From: Lysobacter sp. K5869
Lineage (GTDB): Bacteria; Pseudomonadota; Gammaproteobacteria; Xanthomonadales; Xanthomonadaceae
Length of the DNA: 64,000 nucleotides
NCBI RefSeq assembly: GCF_018847975.1
Contig: NZ_CP072597.1
Span: 1,961,001-2,025,000, forward strand
Direction of reading: 5' to 3'
The number at the start of each line of letters is the position of its first letter. Positions within the stretch are counted from its first letter, which is position 1. Shown here piece after piece: positions 8,602 through 16,930 of this stretch. The notes below the pieces were generated by a model that was not told the origin of the DNA, searched no databases, and saw nothing but the letters and a program-made list of their open reading frames with translations. A program made the position numbers and the translations under genes.

Positions 8602-9993
8602 ATGAGCCAAAACCCTTTGCTGGCGCTGATGCATCAGGGCGAGTCGGGCACCGCGGGCTATAACGCCTACAACCGCGGCACTTACACCGGCGACGACGGC
8701 AAGCAGCACATCCGCGGCGCCGACCGCCGCATCGATTTCTCGCAGATGACCATGGGGCAGGTGCTCGATGCCCAGGCGTTGCCCAACGGCGATCCCAACC
8801 GCGTGTTCGCGGTCGGCAAGTACCAGATCATTCCGGCGACGATGCGCGATTCGGTCGACGCGCTCGGCATCGACCGCAATCAGCAGTTCACCCCGCAGGT
8901 GCAGGATCGGATCTTCTCCGAATATCTGATCGTCGATAAGCGCCCGGACATCCGCAACTACATCACCGGCCAGCCCGGCGCCAGCCTGACGCAAGCGCAG
9001 CACGCGCTGTCGCTGGAGTGGGCGAGCTTCGGCGATCCGAGCAAGGGCGGCGCGAGCCATTACGGCGGCGCCAACCACGCCAGCATCACCTTGCAGCAGT
9101 CGGGCGATGCGTTGAATCAGATGCGCGACGAGTATCGCGCGGCGATCGGCCGCGGGCTGTCGCCGGATCAGGCTTGGCGCGCGACCATCGACGACAATCC
9201 GAACCGCACGCTGCCGGCGTCGATCACCGCGCCGCGCACCCAGGGCGGCGGCGCCAACCGCGATGCGATGGCCGACGGCATGCTGACGCTCAACGAGCGC
9301 GGCCCGGCGGTGACCGCGTTGCAGGAACGCCTGAGCGCGCTGGGCTATCGCGACGCTGAAGGCAACGCGCTCAAGCCCGACGGCCATTACGGCGAGCGCA
9401 CCAAGGAAGTGGTGGAACGCTTCCAGCGCGAGCACGGCCTCACCGACGACGGCAAGGCCGGGCGCAACACGCTCGAAGCGCTGCGCACCGCGCAGCCGAC
9501 CCAGGCCACGCCGCAGCAGCCGGGCGAGCAGACCCCGGGCGCGCGCCAGCCGGGCGCGGCCGATCCGCAGCAGCCGGCGAACGGCGAGCGTCAGCCGCTC
9601 GGTCCGGCGCCGCTGTCGAATCCGCACAATCCGAACAACCCGCTGTATCAGCAGGCGATCCAGGGGTTGGAGAAGATCGGCCCGAACGGCGGTTTCGCCG
9701 ACCGCGAGCAGATGGAGCGCGCCGCGGCGACGCTGACCTACGAAGCGAAGGTCAGCGGTTTGAACCGCATCGATCACGTCGTGCCCAACGCCAACGGCAC
9801 CGGTTTGTTCGCGGTGCAGGGCGGCTTGAACGATCCCAGCCACCATCGCGTGCACGTGGACCGTCAGCAGGCGGTCGGCCAGAGCGTCGAGCAGACCAGC
9901 CAGCAGCTGCGCCAGGACGTGCCGCAGCCGACGCTGCAGCCGGCGCCGGACTCGCAGGCGCAGGAACGCTCGTCGCGGACGATGATGGCGTAA
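8602..9993 (+). CDS. T4SS effector: muramidase-like domain, peptidoglycan-binding domain and XVIPCD
   Basis: The 463-residue protein starts after AAAAGGAG. Residues about 1-200 form a lysozyme-like domain with HQGESGTAGYNAYNRG, whose Glu14 is the candidate catalytic acid, and GKYQIIPATM. Residues about 230-300 are a PG_binding_1 repeat (LNERGPAVTALQERLSALGY). A Pro/Gln-rich linker leads to a textbook XVIPCD: ANNPLYQQA, SGLNRIDHVV, LFAVQGGLNDPSHHRVHVD, and a Gln-rich tail. There is no signal peptide; secretion should go through VirD4. It should cut peptidoglycan in neighbouring cells. The lipoprotein at 7889 is the likely immunity partner. A strong terminator follows. Confidence 0.88.
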   Translation: MSQNPLLALMHQGESGTAGYNAYNRGTYTGDDGKQHIRGADRRIDFSQMTMGQVLDAQALPNGDPNRVFAVGKYQIIPATMRDSVDALGIDRNQQFTPQVQDRIFSEYLIVDKRPDIRNYITGQPGASLTQAQHALSLEWASFGDPSKGGASHYGGANHASITLQQSGDALNQMRDEYRAAIGRGLSPDQAWRATIDDNPNRTLPASITAPRTQGGGANRDAMADGMLTLNERGPAVTALQERLSALGYRDAEGNALKPDGHYGERTKEVVERFQREHGLTDDGKAGRNTLEALRTAQPTQATPQQPGEQTPGARQPGAADPQQPANGERQPLGPAPLSNPHNPNNPLYQQAIQGLEKIGPNGGFADREQMERAAATLTYEAKVSGLNRIDHVVPNANGTGLFAVQGGLNDPSHHRVHVDRQQAVGQSVEQTSQQLRQDVPQPTLQPAPDSQAQERSSRTMMA

Positions 9994-10018
9994 GCCGTCG
10001 CCGTAGCGCAGCACCCAC

Positions 10019-10056
10019 GGGCCGCCCGCGCGATGCGCGGGCGGCCCGTTTCGTTT
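10019..10056 (+). terminator. Rho-independent terminator after the muramidase effector
   Basis: A perfect 13-bp stem, GGGCCGCCCGCGC (10019-10031) with GCGCGGGCGGCCC (10035-10047) and a GAT loop, is followed by GTTTCGTTT. It ends the effector transcript and separates it from the peptide/YcaO locus. Confidence 0.75.
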
Positions 10057-10260
10057 GCGCGGCCGCGTTCATCATTACACGACGCATATTTGCTGAGACG
10101 TTCGCGTATTTAGCGGACGTAGCGACGAGCGCCGATTGAACCGGCCCAGCGGCGGCCGTATAGCTGACGCGCAGGTCGCGGGGACGGCGCGCGAAGACTC
10201 GATCCGTCCGGCGGCGCTGCGGAGCCGTTCGCCGTTCCATCGACACGACAAGAGGACGTC

Positions 10261-10398
10261 ATGAAGAAGAGCATCAATACTTCGATCTACAAGAACCCCA
10301 TCTACCTGATTCCGGCCGCCCAGCAGCAGGTCAGCCAGAACCAGACCCCGGCGCCGACGCCGGAAGAGAAGGCGATCTTGGAACTGCTGGCGAAGTAA
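10261..10398 (+). CDS. 45-residue peptide, candidate RiPP precursor beside YcaO
   Basis: The gene encodes 45 residues starting MKKSINTSIYKNPIYLIP, then a Gln-rich middle (AAQQQVSQNQ), TPAPTPEEK and a helical end (AILELLAK). It has no Cys; Ser4, Thr7, Ser8, Ser25, Thr29 and Thr33 are possible modification sites. An AAGAGGACGTC sequence precedes the ATG. The stop is 73 bases before a stand-alone YcaO gene on the same strand. YcaO enzymes activate peptide backbone amides with ATP to make azolines, thioamides or amidines, so a short adjacent open frame is a natural substrate candidate. Reality as a gene is supported by ribosome site, GC3 pattern and position, not by homology. Confidence 0.6.
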   Translation: MKKSINTSIYKNPIYLIPAAQQQVSQNQTPAPTPEEKAILELLAK

Positions 10399-10471
10399 GC
10401 CGGCGGCGCGCGCGGCGGCGCGGCTCACGGCCGCGCCGCTTCGTTGGGGGGCTACGCGCAAGGAGCGCGGC

Positions 10472-11725
10472 ATGATTCCGTTGGAACGCGAACGCACGCT
10501 GGCTCAGGCCGGGCGTGCCATCGAGTTGTTTCTGGCGCGCGCCGGCTGGAGCGCGCGCATCGAGGATACCGGCGAGCGCTTGCAGGCGGCGATGTGTTGG
10601 CTGCTCGACGCCGACGGCGAGGTGTTCGCCAACGGCTACGGCAAGGGCGAGCGCGAGGCCGCGCGCATCGGCGCGCTGTACGAGGCGGTCGAGCACGTGT
10701 ACGCCAACGCGCAGTCGCCGCACGAGCGTCTCGAGTTGGTGCCGGCGGCGGCGTTGTCCGCCGATCCGCGCTACGGCGCGTTGCCGTTCGCGGCCGAGTT
10801 CGGGCGGCAGAGCGGGCGGCAGTTGAGTTGCCGGCGCTATCGGCCGTTCTTCGCCGACGACGACAGCGATTCGCTGGCGGTGCCGCTGTTCCTGATTTGC
10901 CCGTCGGCGGTGAACGCCTTGCTGCCGGGCGACGATTTCGATTATTCCAGCGTGATCCGCTACGGCTCCAACAGCGGCGTGGCGATCGGCGCCAGCGTCG
11001 AGGAAGCGGCGGTGCACGCGATCGGCGAACTGGTCGAGCGCGATTCGTGGTCGCTGTTTCTAGCCGCGCATTTTCTCGGCGATCCGGCCTCGTTCGGCGC
11101 GTGGATCGAGCCGGGGTCGTTGCCGGAGGAGGTCGCGCGCACGCATGCGGCGGCGCAGCGCCAGCTCGGGCGCGAGATCCGGTTGATCGAGGCGACCAGC
11201 GATTTGGGGATTCCGGCGTTCATCGCCACCACCGACGGGATCGAGGCCGGCGAAGCGGTGTGTCCCGGCGGCTACGGCGCGTCGCTGTACGCCGGGCACG
11301 CGGCGATCCGCGCATTGACCGAGTTGGTGCAGACGGTGCTGATCGGCCGGCGTTTGGAGACAGTGAGCGCGTACAGCCGGCAGACGCTGGAGGCTTTGGC
11401 CGAGTATCCGAAGCTGCGCGATTGCGCTTATTTTCAGGTCGATTTCGAGCGCATGCAGAGGCGGCGCTGGGAGCATGCGCCGCGCGAGCGGCAGGCGCCG
11501 GCGGCGCTGTTGCGCGAGTTGCTGGCGCGCTTGGGCGAGAGCGGGATCCAGGTGCGTTACGCAATCAACCACCGCGAGGGCGACGCGTTCTGCGTGGCGA
11601 GTTGCGTGGCGCTGGAGTTGGAGCGCTTCTTGCTGGTGACCACGGGCATGGTCATGGCGCCGGGGCGGCGTGGGATGGCGTTGCTGGCGCGGGCGGAAGC
11701 GGCGAAGGAAACCGAAGCCGCCTAG
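10472..11725 (+). CDS. Stand-alone YcaO-family protein
   Basis: The 417-residue protein carries both halves of the YcaO ATP-binding fold. KGEREAARIGALYEAVEH is at about residues 59-75, and GSNSGVAIGASVEEAAVHAI followed by GELVERD is at about 165-191. These match the usual SGxAxGxxxEEAxxxAxxExxERD pattern, and PGGYGASLYAGHAAIRALTE and LVQT follow at about 270-295. AAGGAG lies before the ATG. No TfuA, ThiF-like E1, dehydrogenase, protease or transporter gene is beside it. The C terminus lacks the proline-rich end typical of azoline-forming cyclodehydratases. The reaction is therefore open; thioamide, amidine or azoline formation on the 45-residue peptide are options. Confidence 0.8.
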   Translation: MIPLERERTLAQAGRAIELFLARAGWSARIEDTGERLQAAMCWLLDADGEVFANGYGKGEREAARIGALYEAVEHVYANAQSPHERLELVPAAALSADPRYGALPFAAEFGRQSGRQLSCRRYRPFFADDDSDSLAVPLFLICPSAVNALLPGDDFDYSSVIRYGSNSGVAIGASVEEAAVHAIGELVERDSWSLFLAAHFLGDPASFGAWIEPGSLPEEVARTHAAAQRQLGREIRLIEATSDLGIPAFIATTDGIEAGEAVCPGGYGASLYAGHAAIRALTELVQTVLIGRRLETVSAYSRQTLEALAEYPKLRDCAYFQVDFERMQRRRWEHAPRERQAPAALLRELLARLGESGIQVRYAINHREGDAFCVASCVALELERFLLVTTGMVMAPGRRGMALLARAEAAKETEAA

Positions 11726-11782
11726 CGGCGGCCCGGGCCAACGCTGCGACTCTCCCCGTACCGCGGAAAGCCCGAAGCCCGA

Positions 11783-11933
11783 CTGTAGGAGCGGCGCAAG
11801 CCGCGACGCGGCCACCGCATACGCCGAAGACATCCGGACGGGCGACCAACCTGCCGCTGCTGCAGGATCGCTTCGATTTCTTAGCCGGCGCCGGATAACG
11901 ATTTTCGCGGTCGCGGCTTACGCCGCTCCTACA
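11783..11933. repeat. Interspersed palindrome copy 1 (TGTAGGAGCGGCG family)
   Basis: The left arm begins CTGTAGGAGCGGCGCAAG at 11783. The right arm ends CTTACGCCGCTCCTACA at 11933. The middle is longer (about 90 bp) and unrelated to the other copies. This element fills most of the gap between the YcaO gene and the convergent exported-protein gene. Four further copies occur in the window. Confidence 0.8.
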
Positions 11934-11953
11934 CGGAGAAGCGGCGGTTTCGC

Positions 11954-12709
11954 TCAGTGCTCGTGCGCGTGACCGTTGCGCTTGAGGTAATTCGCCGCGA
12001 ACGGATCGAGCTCCATATCGCCCAGATCGGTGTAATCCGTCTCGCGATAGCCGTCGGTGGCGGTGAAGGCCTCGGCGGCGGGAACGCGTTCGAGCTTGAC
12101 CAGCTTGAGTTCGTAGAAGCCCGCGTCGCCGGCCTTCGGCTTGGCCGGGCCGGTGCGGTAGTACGCCGGCAAGCCTTCGCCGGCCAGCCAGTCCAGCGCG
12201 ATCGCGCGGCCTTCCGCGCTTTCGCCGCGATAACGCTCCGCGCTCAAACCCAGCGGCTTGGCCGTGCCGTCGCGCTTGAGCTTGTCGCGCAACTGCGGGT
12301 TGATCGGGCTGGCGAGTTGCTCCCACTGCGGCATGCGGCCGACGGTGCGCAGGTCGCCCGGCGCCCAGGCCACGCTGCGTTTTTCCGCGGCGAACAGTTC
12401 CAGCCGGCTGATGCCGTCGGGCGTCTGCCGCCACAGTTCCACCGGTTCGCCTTGCTGGCGGTATTCGATGCGGTCGGCGCCGCGCACCAGCACGAGGCTG
12501 CGCTCGCCTTGCGCGTCGCGCACGCTGTAGTGCGCGACCACGACTTGCGCGTCGGTGGCGGCGGCGCTCGTCGCCGAAGCGGCCGCCGCCTCCTCACCGG
12601 CCCACGCGGGGCCGGCGAGGACGAAACACAAAGCGAGCGCGAGGCCGCGTCCCGCCGCGATCCGCCGCGCACCGGCGGCGGATCGCTTCCTACCGAAACC
12701 CAATCGCAT
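11954..12709 (-). CDS. Exported protein coupled to alkaline phosphatase
   Basis: The 251-residue protein starts with a basic N region, then LALALCFVLAGPAWA, a signal peptide. The mature part is beta-rich with VLVRGADRIEYRQQ and LELFAAEKRSVAW, and ends in a His-rich tail (NGHAHEH). Its ATG overlaps the TGA of the alkaline phosphatase gene by one base (TGATG), implying translational coupling and a shared role in phosphate or phosphoester scavenging. The overall layout (a secreted sensor-like domain around WxxTPDGISRLELF) is not a family I can name. Confidence 0.7.
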   Translation of the reverse strand: MRLGFGRKRSAAGARRIAAGRGLALALCFVLAGPAWAGEEAAAASATSAAATDAQVVVAHYSVRDAQGERSLVLVRGADRIEYRQQGEPVELWRQTPDGISRLELFAAEKRSVAWAPGDLRTVGRMPQWEQLASPINPQLRDKLKRDGTAKPLGLSAERYRGESAEGRAIALDWLAGEGLPAYYRTGPAKPKAGDAGFYELKLVKLERVPAAEAFTATDGYRETDYTDLGDMELDPFAANYLKRNGHAHEH

Positions 12710-14373
12710 CACAGCTTGGCCTGATTGCGCGCCATGCCGGTGCGCAGATCCTCTTCCATCAGCGGCGCGGCGAGCGCGCCGCGGCCGTGGGCCCAGCCGT
12801 TGCCGCAGTAGCCGAACAAGGCGCACAGGAAGGCGCTGGTGTTGCGCTGCGATTGCGCCATCACGTGGAAGATCGTGTTCTGCTCGACCACGCCCTGGAA
12901 CGCGTGAGCGCCGGGGCCGCGGGCGTAGATGCCGACGTCTTCGGCCGCATGGGTTTCGTCGCCCAGCGGAATCGTGGCTTCCTGCAGGTAATCCGGGTGC
13001 GCGGTGTCGACGTTGGTCAGGTCCGGACGCGCGTTCGGGCCGCGGTAGCCGGGGCCGTTGACGTAGCCGAGTGTGGTGTAGGGCTTGCCGTTCTTGTCCA
13101 GGGCGAGCTGGCCGTTGGTGACGACCTTGCCGAGGATGTCGTTGCCGCGGTCGGGATAGCCGGCGACAGTGAAGGTGTGGCTGTGGTCGGCGGTGACGAT
13201 GATCAGCGTGTCGCGCTCGTCGGTCTTCTTCAGCGCGGTGCGCACCGCGTCGGACAGGGCGATGGCGTCGGTCAGCGCGCGGCTGGCGTTGCCGGCGTGG
13301 TGGGCGTGATCGACGCGGCCGCCTTCGACCATCAGGAAATAGCCCTTGCGGCTGCTGTTGGCGAGCACGTCGATGGCCTTGGAGGTCATGTCCGACAGGC
13401 TCGGTTCCTTGCCGGTGTCGTTCGGGCGGTCTTGCTCGTATTCCATGTGCGAGCGCTCGAACAGGCCGAGCAGGTGGCGGGTGTGGCGAGGGTCGATCGC
13501 GTCGAACTGGGCCTTGTTCCACACGTAGGCCGAGCCCGGACGGCCGGTCCATTCGTACGGCAGGTTGCGGCCGTCCTTGCGCCGGCCCTTGGCGCCGGCG
13601 TCTTCCGGATCGGCCACGGTGTTGGGCAGGAAGTAGCTGCGGCCGCCGCCGAGCGCGACTTCCAGGCCGTCGCCGTAGGGGAATTCGATCAGCTGGCGGG
13701 CGATGTCCTTGCAGCCGTTGAGGCGCGCTTCGTCGCTGAGTTCGGCGTCGCTTTCCCAATCGCGGTTCGGCGTATGCGCATAGGTCGCCGCCGGAGTCGC
13801 GTGGGTGATGCGCGCGGTGCTGACGATGCCGGTGGCCAGGCCCAAGGCCTCGGACAGTTCCAGCATGGTGACCACGCCCTGGCCGCGCGCGGAGGCGCAG
13901 TTGCCGTACTTGGCCTGCTGGGTGACGCTGAGCACGCCTTGGTTGGTCTTGATGCCGGTGACCATCGCGGTCATGGTCGGTGCCGAGTCCGGGGTCTGGC
14001 CGTCGACCGAGTAGGTCTTGGACAGGCTCACGTAGGGCAGCTTCTCGAACGAGAGCGAGTTCTCTTCGCCGCTGCCGCCCTTGAGCTGGCCTTCGCGGAT
14101 GCGCGCGGCGGCGATGGTCGAGATGCCCATGCCGTCGCCGACGAACAGGATCACGTTTTTGGCCTTGAACGGCAGCGGGCGCAGGTTGGCGCCCTTGCGC
14201 GCGGTTTCGGCGCCTTCCTCGAACCAGCGCTGTGCGTTTTCCTCGCGCGGCGGCGCCTTGCGCGCGGCTTGCTTGGGCGCGGCGAGGGCCGGCAGGGCGA
14301 TCAGGACCGTGCACAGGGCGGCGCCCAGGACGGTGTAAGCGGGCAGGGCGTAGCGATGCGTGGTGGCGCGCAT
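12709..14373 (-). CDS. Alkaline phosphatase, exported
   Basis: The 554-residue protein has a signal peptide (to about residue 31) and the family hallmarks. VGDGMG with metal-binding Asp80 is followed by TPDSAPTMTAM with the phosphorylated Ser130. Further along are VEGGRVDHAHH and TADHSHT. It hydrolyses phosphomonoesters in the periplasm or outside the cell using two zinc ions and a magnesium. Cys pairs near GNCASARG and the C terminus (FLCALFGYC) could form disulfides. The start at 14373 fits the signal peptide, although the ribosome site is weak; another in-frame ATG is 28 codons upstream. No clear PHO box was identified in the 360-bp upstream gap. Confidence 0.88.
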   Translation of the reverse strand: MRATTHRYALPAYTVLGAALCTVLIALPALAAPKQAARKAPPREENAQRWFEEGAETARKGANLRPLPFKAKNVILFVGDGMGISTIAAARIREGQLKGGSGEENSLSFEKLPYVSLSKTYSVDGQTPDSAPTMTAMVTGIKTNQGVLSVTQQAKYGNCASARGQGVVTMLELSEALGLATGIVSTARITHATPAATYAHTPNRDWESDAELSDEARLNGCKDIARQLIEFPYGDGLEVALGGGRSYFLPNTVADPEDAGAKGRRKDGRNLPYEWTGRPGSAYVWNKAQFDAIDPRHTRHLLGLFERSHMEYEQDRPNDTGKEPSLSDMTSKAIDVLANSSRKGYFLMVEGGRVDHAHHAGNASRALTDAIALSDAVRTALKKTDERDTLIIVTADHSHTFTVAGYPDRGNDILGKVVTNGQLALDKNGKPYTTLGYVNGPGYRGPNARPDLTNVDTAHPDYLQEATIPLGDETHAAEDVGIYARGPGAHAFQGVVEQNTIFHVMAQSQRNTSAFLCALFGYCGNGWAHGRGALAAPLMEEDLRTGMARNQAKL

Positions 14374-14733
14374 GGGAGCGGGGCTCGTCGATGGTACGGG
14401 GGAGCGGCCACTGTCGTGCGGCTTGATTGCAGTCGCATGACTGACTGGGAAGCGCATCGCAGAAGCGCGACCGGCATCGTGGTTGCGCGCGTCGCACGCG
14501 TGCGCACGAGCGTGCGCGGCGGTTCGCGATGGCCTTCGCAGTTTCGGCGCCGGCGCATGAACGCGCTTCCCGTTTCGCCCCGAATCGTTCCCGCAATGTT
14601 CCTCGCCGCGGCGCGCGGCCTTGCCTAGCGTGGAGGGCGCTGGTTGGCCGTGCCGTCGCGCAGCGGTTCATCCGGTTCAGCAGTTCGGTCCGCAGGAGCG
14701 GCCCGGCCGTAGTCATCCATCGAAGGAATCGAC
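14374..14733. other. Intergenic region between divergent phosphatase and secreted-protein genes
   Basis: No gene is supported in these 360 bp. The only structure seen is a GC-rich hairpin (CGCACGCGTGCGCACGAGCG region, about 14490-14520). Promoters for both flanking genes should lie here, but no strong -35/-10 pair stands out. Confidence 0.4.
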
Positions 14734-15801
14734 ATGAGCAAGAGCATTCGTACCCGTGTGTTGCCGCTGGCGCTGTGCGCGCTGGCCGCTGCGTTCTCGC
14801 AGGCGGCGTGGGCGGAGGATTCGCAGGAGGAGACGCCGCAGGAAGAGCGCGACTTCGCCGCGAAATTGATCCCGATGTCGGAAGCGCAAAAGATGTTCGT
14901 TGAATACACCCTGGAGCTGGAAAAGCGCTACCCCGACAGTGCTCAGGTCGACCCGGAGAAGTTCCTGAACGAAGAAGGCGAAACCTACGCTCTGCTGTAC
15001 TGCCGGTCGCTGGGTTTCGAGGGCGCGTGCGTGGTCGAGAGCCAGGACGGAGTCGATCGATTCGTCGCGTACTCGCCAGCGCAGAAGGTCTCCGCGAACA
15101 CCGCGGGCAAGGCGGTTTCGTTCGTTTGGTGGAACTGGCTGAACCTGCGCCTGTTCTCGGTCGGCGTGATTCCGGACCGCAGCTGCCCGTCCCAGTATCC
15201 GACGACGTGGCTCTATCACGACGACGAAGACCGCCGCAACGCGAACTCACGCGGTGGCTGGATCGGCGCAACCACCTCCAACAACAACACCACGTGGCGT
15301 TACTGCCGTATCGACGACAGCCGCTCGCTGTCGTTTCGGCCTCTGCCGAATGGCGGCAACGCTTACGACTACTCAGTTCTGAAACTGGGCGTGTTTTGTC
15401 CGTCGGGCGCACGCACCGTCATTCGGCGTCAGAACAACGAGAACTGGAACAATCAGAACAGCAATTCCGGGCCACTTACGATCTTCCCCAGCAGCCAAGG
15501 CTGGCTGTTCCCGCCCGCGCCGCTGCCCTTCAATGGCCCGCTGCCAACCACGATCACCCACTACTGCCACTTCGACGGCGCGGCGCCGTCGTGGCTGGGC
15601 TACATGTCCAGCTTCCCGAACCTGGGCTTCGCTTACGGCGTGCATGCGCCTTCCGCGTTCCCTAAGCCCTGGGCGCTCGCCACTGGTTGGGTGCATCAGG
15701 ACGATGAAGACTGGTTCAACTTCAACGCTTGGTGGGGTTGGCCGGACAATGTGATGAGCGGTGGCGGCAACACCTGGCGCGGCATGGCCCGGGTTCGCTG
15801 A
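14734..15801 (+). CDS. Secreted Trp/Asn-rich protein, unknown
   Basis: The 355-residue protein has a signal peptide ending AWA before Glu. An acidic helical segment (about residues 29-75) precedes a large domain rich in Trp, Asn, Pro and aromatic residues, with motifs such as VSFVWWNWLNLRLF, HDDEDRRNANSRGG and a near-repeat HQDDEDWFNFNAWWG. Six Cys are spread through it, including YCRSLGFEGAC. The composition suggests a secreted carbohydrate-binding or toxin-like domain, but no family was recognised. A hairpin with 12-bp arms (15861-15891) follows the gene. Confidence 0.65.
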   Translation: MSKSIRTRVLPLALCALAAAFSQAAWAEDSQEETPQEERDFAAKLIPMSEAQKMFVEYTLELEKRYPDSAQVDPEKFLNEEGETYALLYCRSLGFEGACVVESQDGVDRFVAYSPAQKVSANTAGKAVSFVWWNWLNLRLFSVGVIPDRSCPSQYPTTWLYHDDEDRRNANSRGGWIGATTSNNNTTWRYCRIDDSRSLSFRPLPNGGNAYDYSVLKLGVFCPSGARTVIRRQNNENWNNQNSNSGPLTIFPSSQGWLFPPAPLPFNGPLPTTITHYCHFDGAAPSWLGYMSSFPNLGFAYGVHAPSAFPKPWALATGWVHQDDEDWFNFNAWWGWPDNVMSGGGNTWRGMARVR

Positions 15802-15860
15802 GCCGTAGGATTTGGACGGCAAGGTTTAAGCCGCTGGGTATGTTCATCGCCGCGCCGCGG

Positions 15861-15911
15861 CCGCCGCCGTTCTCCCTGTGAACGGCGGCGGTTCGCGGTG
15901 CAGTTTTGCTT
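15861..15911 (+). terminator. Terminator-like hairpin after the secreted protein
   Basis: The stem CCGCCGCCGTTC (15861-15872) pairs with GAACGGCGGCGG (15880-15891), loop TCCCTGT. A short T-run (GCAGTTTTGC) lies about 12 bases further on, so termination is possible but not typical. Confidence 0.45.
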
Positions 15912-15931
15912 CGGCCTACGAAGATGCCGGG

Positions 15932-16033
15932 AATCCGACTGTAGGAGCTGCGCGAGCTGCGACCGCGACATCGCGCTTGCGGCGCAATCGGCTACCCCGC
16001 GGTCGCAGCTTGCGCAGCTCCTACAGTCGGATT
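15932..16033. repeat. Interspersed palindrome copy 2, AGCTGCG variant
   Basis: The arms AATCCGACTGTAGGAGCTGC (from 15932) and GCAGCTCCTACAGTCGGATT (to 16033) are perfectly complementary and extend inward through GACCGCG/CGCGGTC. This copy has CTGCG where the others have CGGCG, and both arms changed together, so the base pairing is conserved. Confidence 0.85.
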
Positions 16034-16090
16034 GCGTGGTCGATGGCAGGCCAGAAGGCGAAAGGCCGCGGCTTGGCAGTCTTTCGCGGA

Positions 16091-16561
16091 TTACTGCCTC
16101 GACGCTTCGTGCAGATACAGCGAAATGTTCTCGAACAAAACCTGCGTCCCCTCGCGCCGGTCCTCCAGGCTCTGCAACCCATCGAAAAACACCAATTGCT
16201 CGGTGAACACCATTCGCGCCCCGTCGCCATCGGCGAGGAATTGCACCGTCGCCAGCGACGCCGTCAGCCGTTCGTCGCCGACGTCCATCGAGAAGCCGTA
16301 GACGATGCGCTGGTTCTCGACGATGTCGAAGTAATGCCCGTGAAAACGATGGATCGATCCGCTCGGACCGCGATTGACGATGACTTCCTCGCCGCCGCGG
16401 CGGAAGTCCAGCCGGTGTTCGATCACCTCCATGCCCTCCTGGCACGTACTCCAGGCGCGCTTGGCCTGCGGATCGGCCCAGGCGCGGAACAGTTTGCGCG
16501 GGCTGGCCGCGAAGCGGCGTTCGATGGTGAATTCGCCGTGCTGCACGCTGCGCTCGTTCAT
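16091..16561 (-). CDS. SRPBCC (AHSA1-like) domain protein
   Basis: The 156-residue protein matches the START/AHSA1 fold: FTIERRFAASPRKLFRAWADP at the start, GGEEVIVNRG in the middle, and a C-terminal helix before LFENISLYLHE. Proteins of this kind bind hydrophobic ligands and are commonly encoded after an ArsR regulator. Its ATG overlaps the ArsR stop codon (ATGA), so the pair is coupled. The start at 16561 is chosen for that overlap. Confidence 0.85.
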   Translation of the reverse strand: MNERSVQHGEFTIERRFAASPRKLFRAWADPQAKRAWSTCQEGMEVIEHRLDFRRGGEEVIVNRGPSGSIHRFHGHYFDIVENQRIVYGFSMDVGDERLTASLATVQFLADGDGARMVFTEQLVFFDGLQSLEDRREGTQVLFENISLYLHEASRQ

Positions 16562-16926
16562 GCCTCGTCCTCGTCGTCGGGTTGCGCCGCCAGATAGCGT
16601 TCGAGCGCGTCGAACTGCGATTGGTAGCGGGCCTTGCGTTGCGCCAGCCATGTTTCCACCGCGGCCAGCGCGTCGGGCGCGATGCGGTAGGTGCGTACGC
16701 GTCCGCGTTTTTCCGACAGCACGATCCCGCCGGATTCGAGCACGGCGAGGTGTTTGACCACCGACGGCAGCGCCATCGCTAACGGTTGCGCCAGCTCCGA
16801 CACCGACGCGGGGCCGGCGCTGAGGCGGTCGATCATGCTGCGGCGGCTGGCGTCGGCGAGCGCCTGGAACAAGCGGTCCAGGCGTGCGGGATCGTCGGCG
16901 CCGCGGCGGGCGGTGCGGGGCGGCAT
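16558..16926 (-). CDS. ArsR-family transcriptional regulator
   Basis: The 122-residue protein is a winged helix-turn-helix: FQALADASRRSMIDRLS, SVSELAQPLAMALPSVVKHLAVLE (recognition helix), then a wing with KRGRVRTYRI. It lacks the CxC metal-binding motif of metal-sensing ArsR members, so it is of the class usually paired with SRPBCC proteins. It starts 5 bases after the stop of the GST gene on the same strand, giving a three-gene order GST, arsR-like, SRPBCC. Confidence 0.85.
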   Translation of the reverse strand: MPPRTARRGADDPARLDRLFQALADASRRSMIDRLSAGPASVSELAQPLAMALPSVVKHLAVLESGGIVLSEKRGRVRTYRIAPDALAAVETWLAQRKARYQSQFDALERYLAAQPDDEDEA

Positions 16927-16930
16927 GGCG

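Noticed and set aside
8341..10014. Long minus-strand open frame opposite the muramidase effector
   Set aside because: The plus strand encodes a clear XVIPCD effector; the antisense frame has no recognisable domain and an Arg/Ala/Leu-rich composition.
10472..11725. Azoline-forming cyclodehydratase with a known partner
   Set aside because: The YcaO protein lacks an E1-like partner gene and the proline-rich C terminus of that class, so I did not assign azoline formation.
11954..15412. Very long minus-strand open frame of about 1150 codons
   Set aside because: It covers the real phosphatase and secreted-protein genes in other frames. Only its last 251 codons, with a signal peptide and TGATG start, are a real gene.
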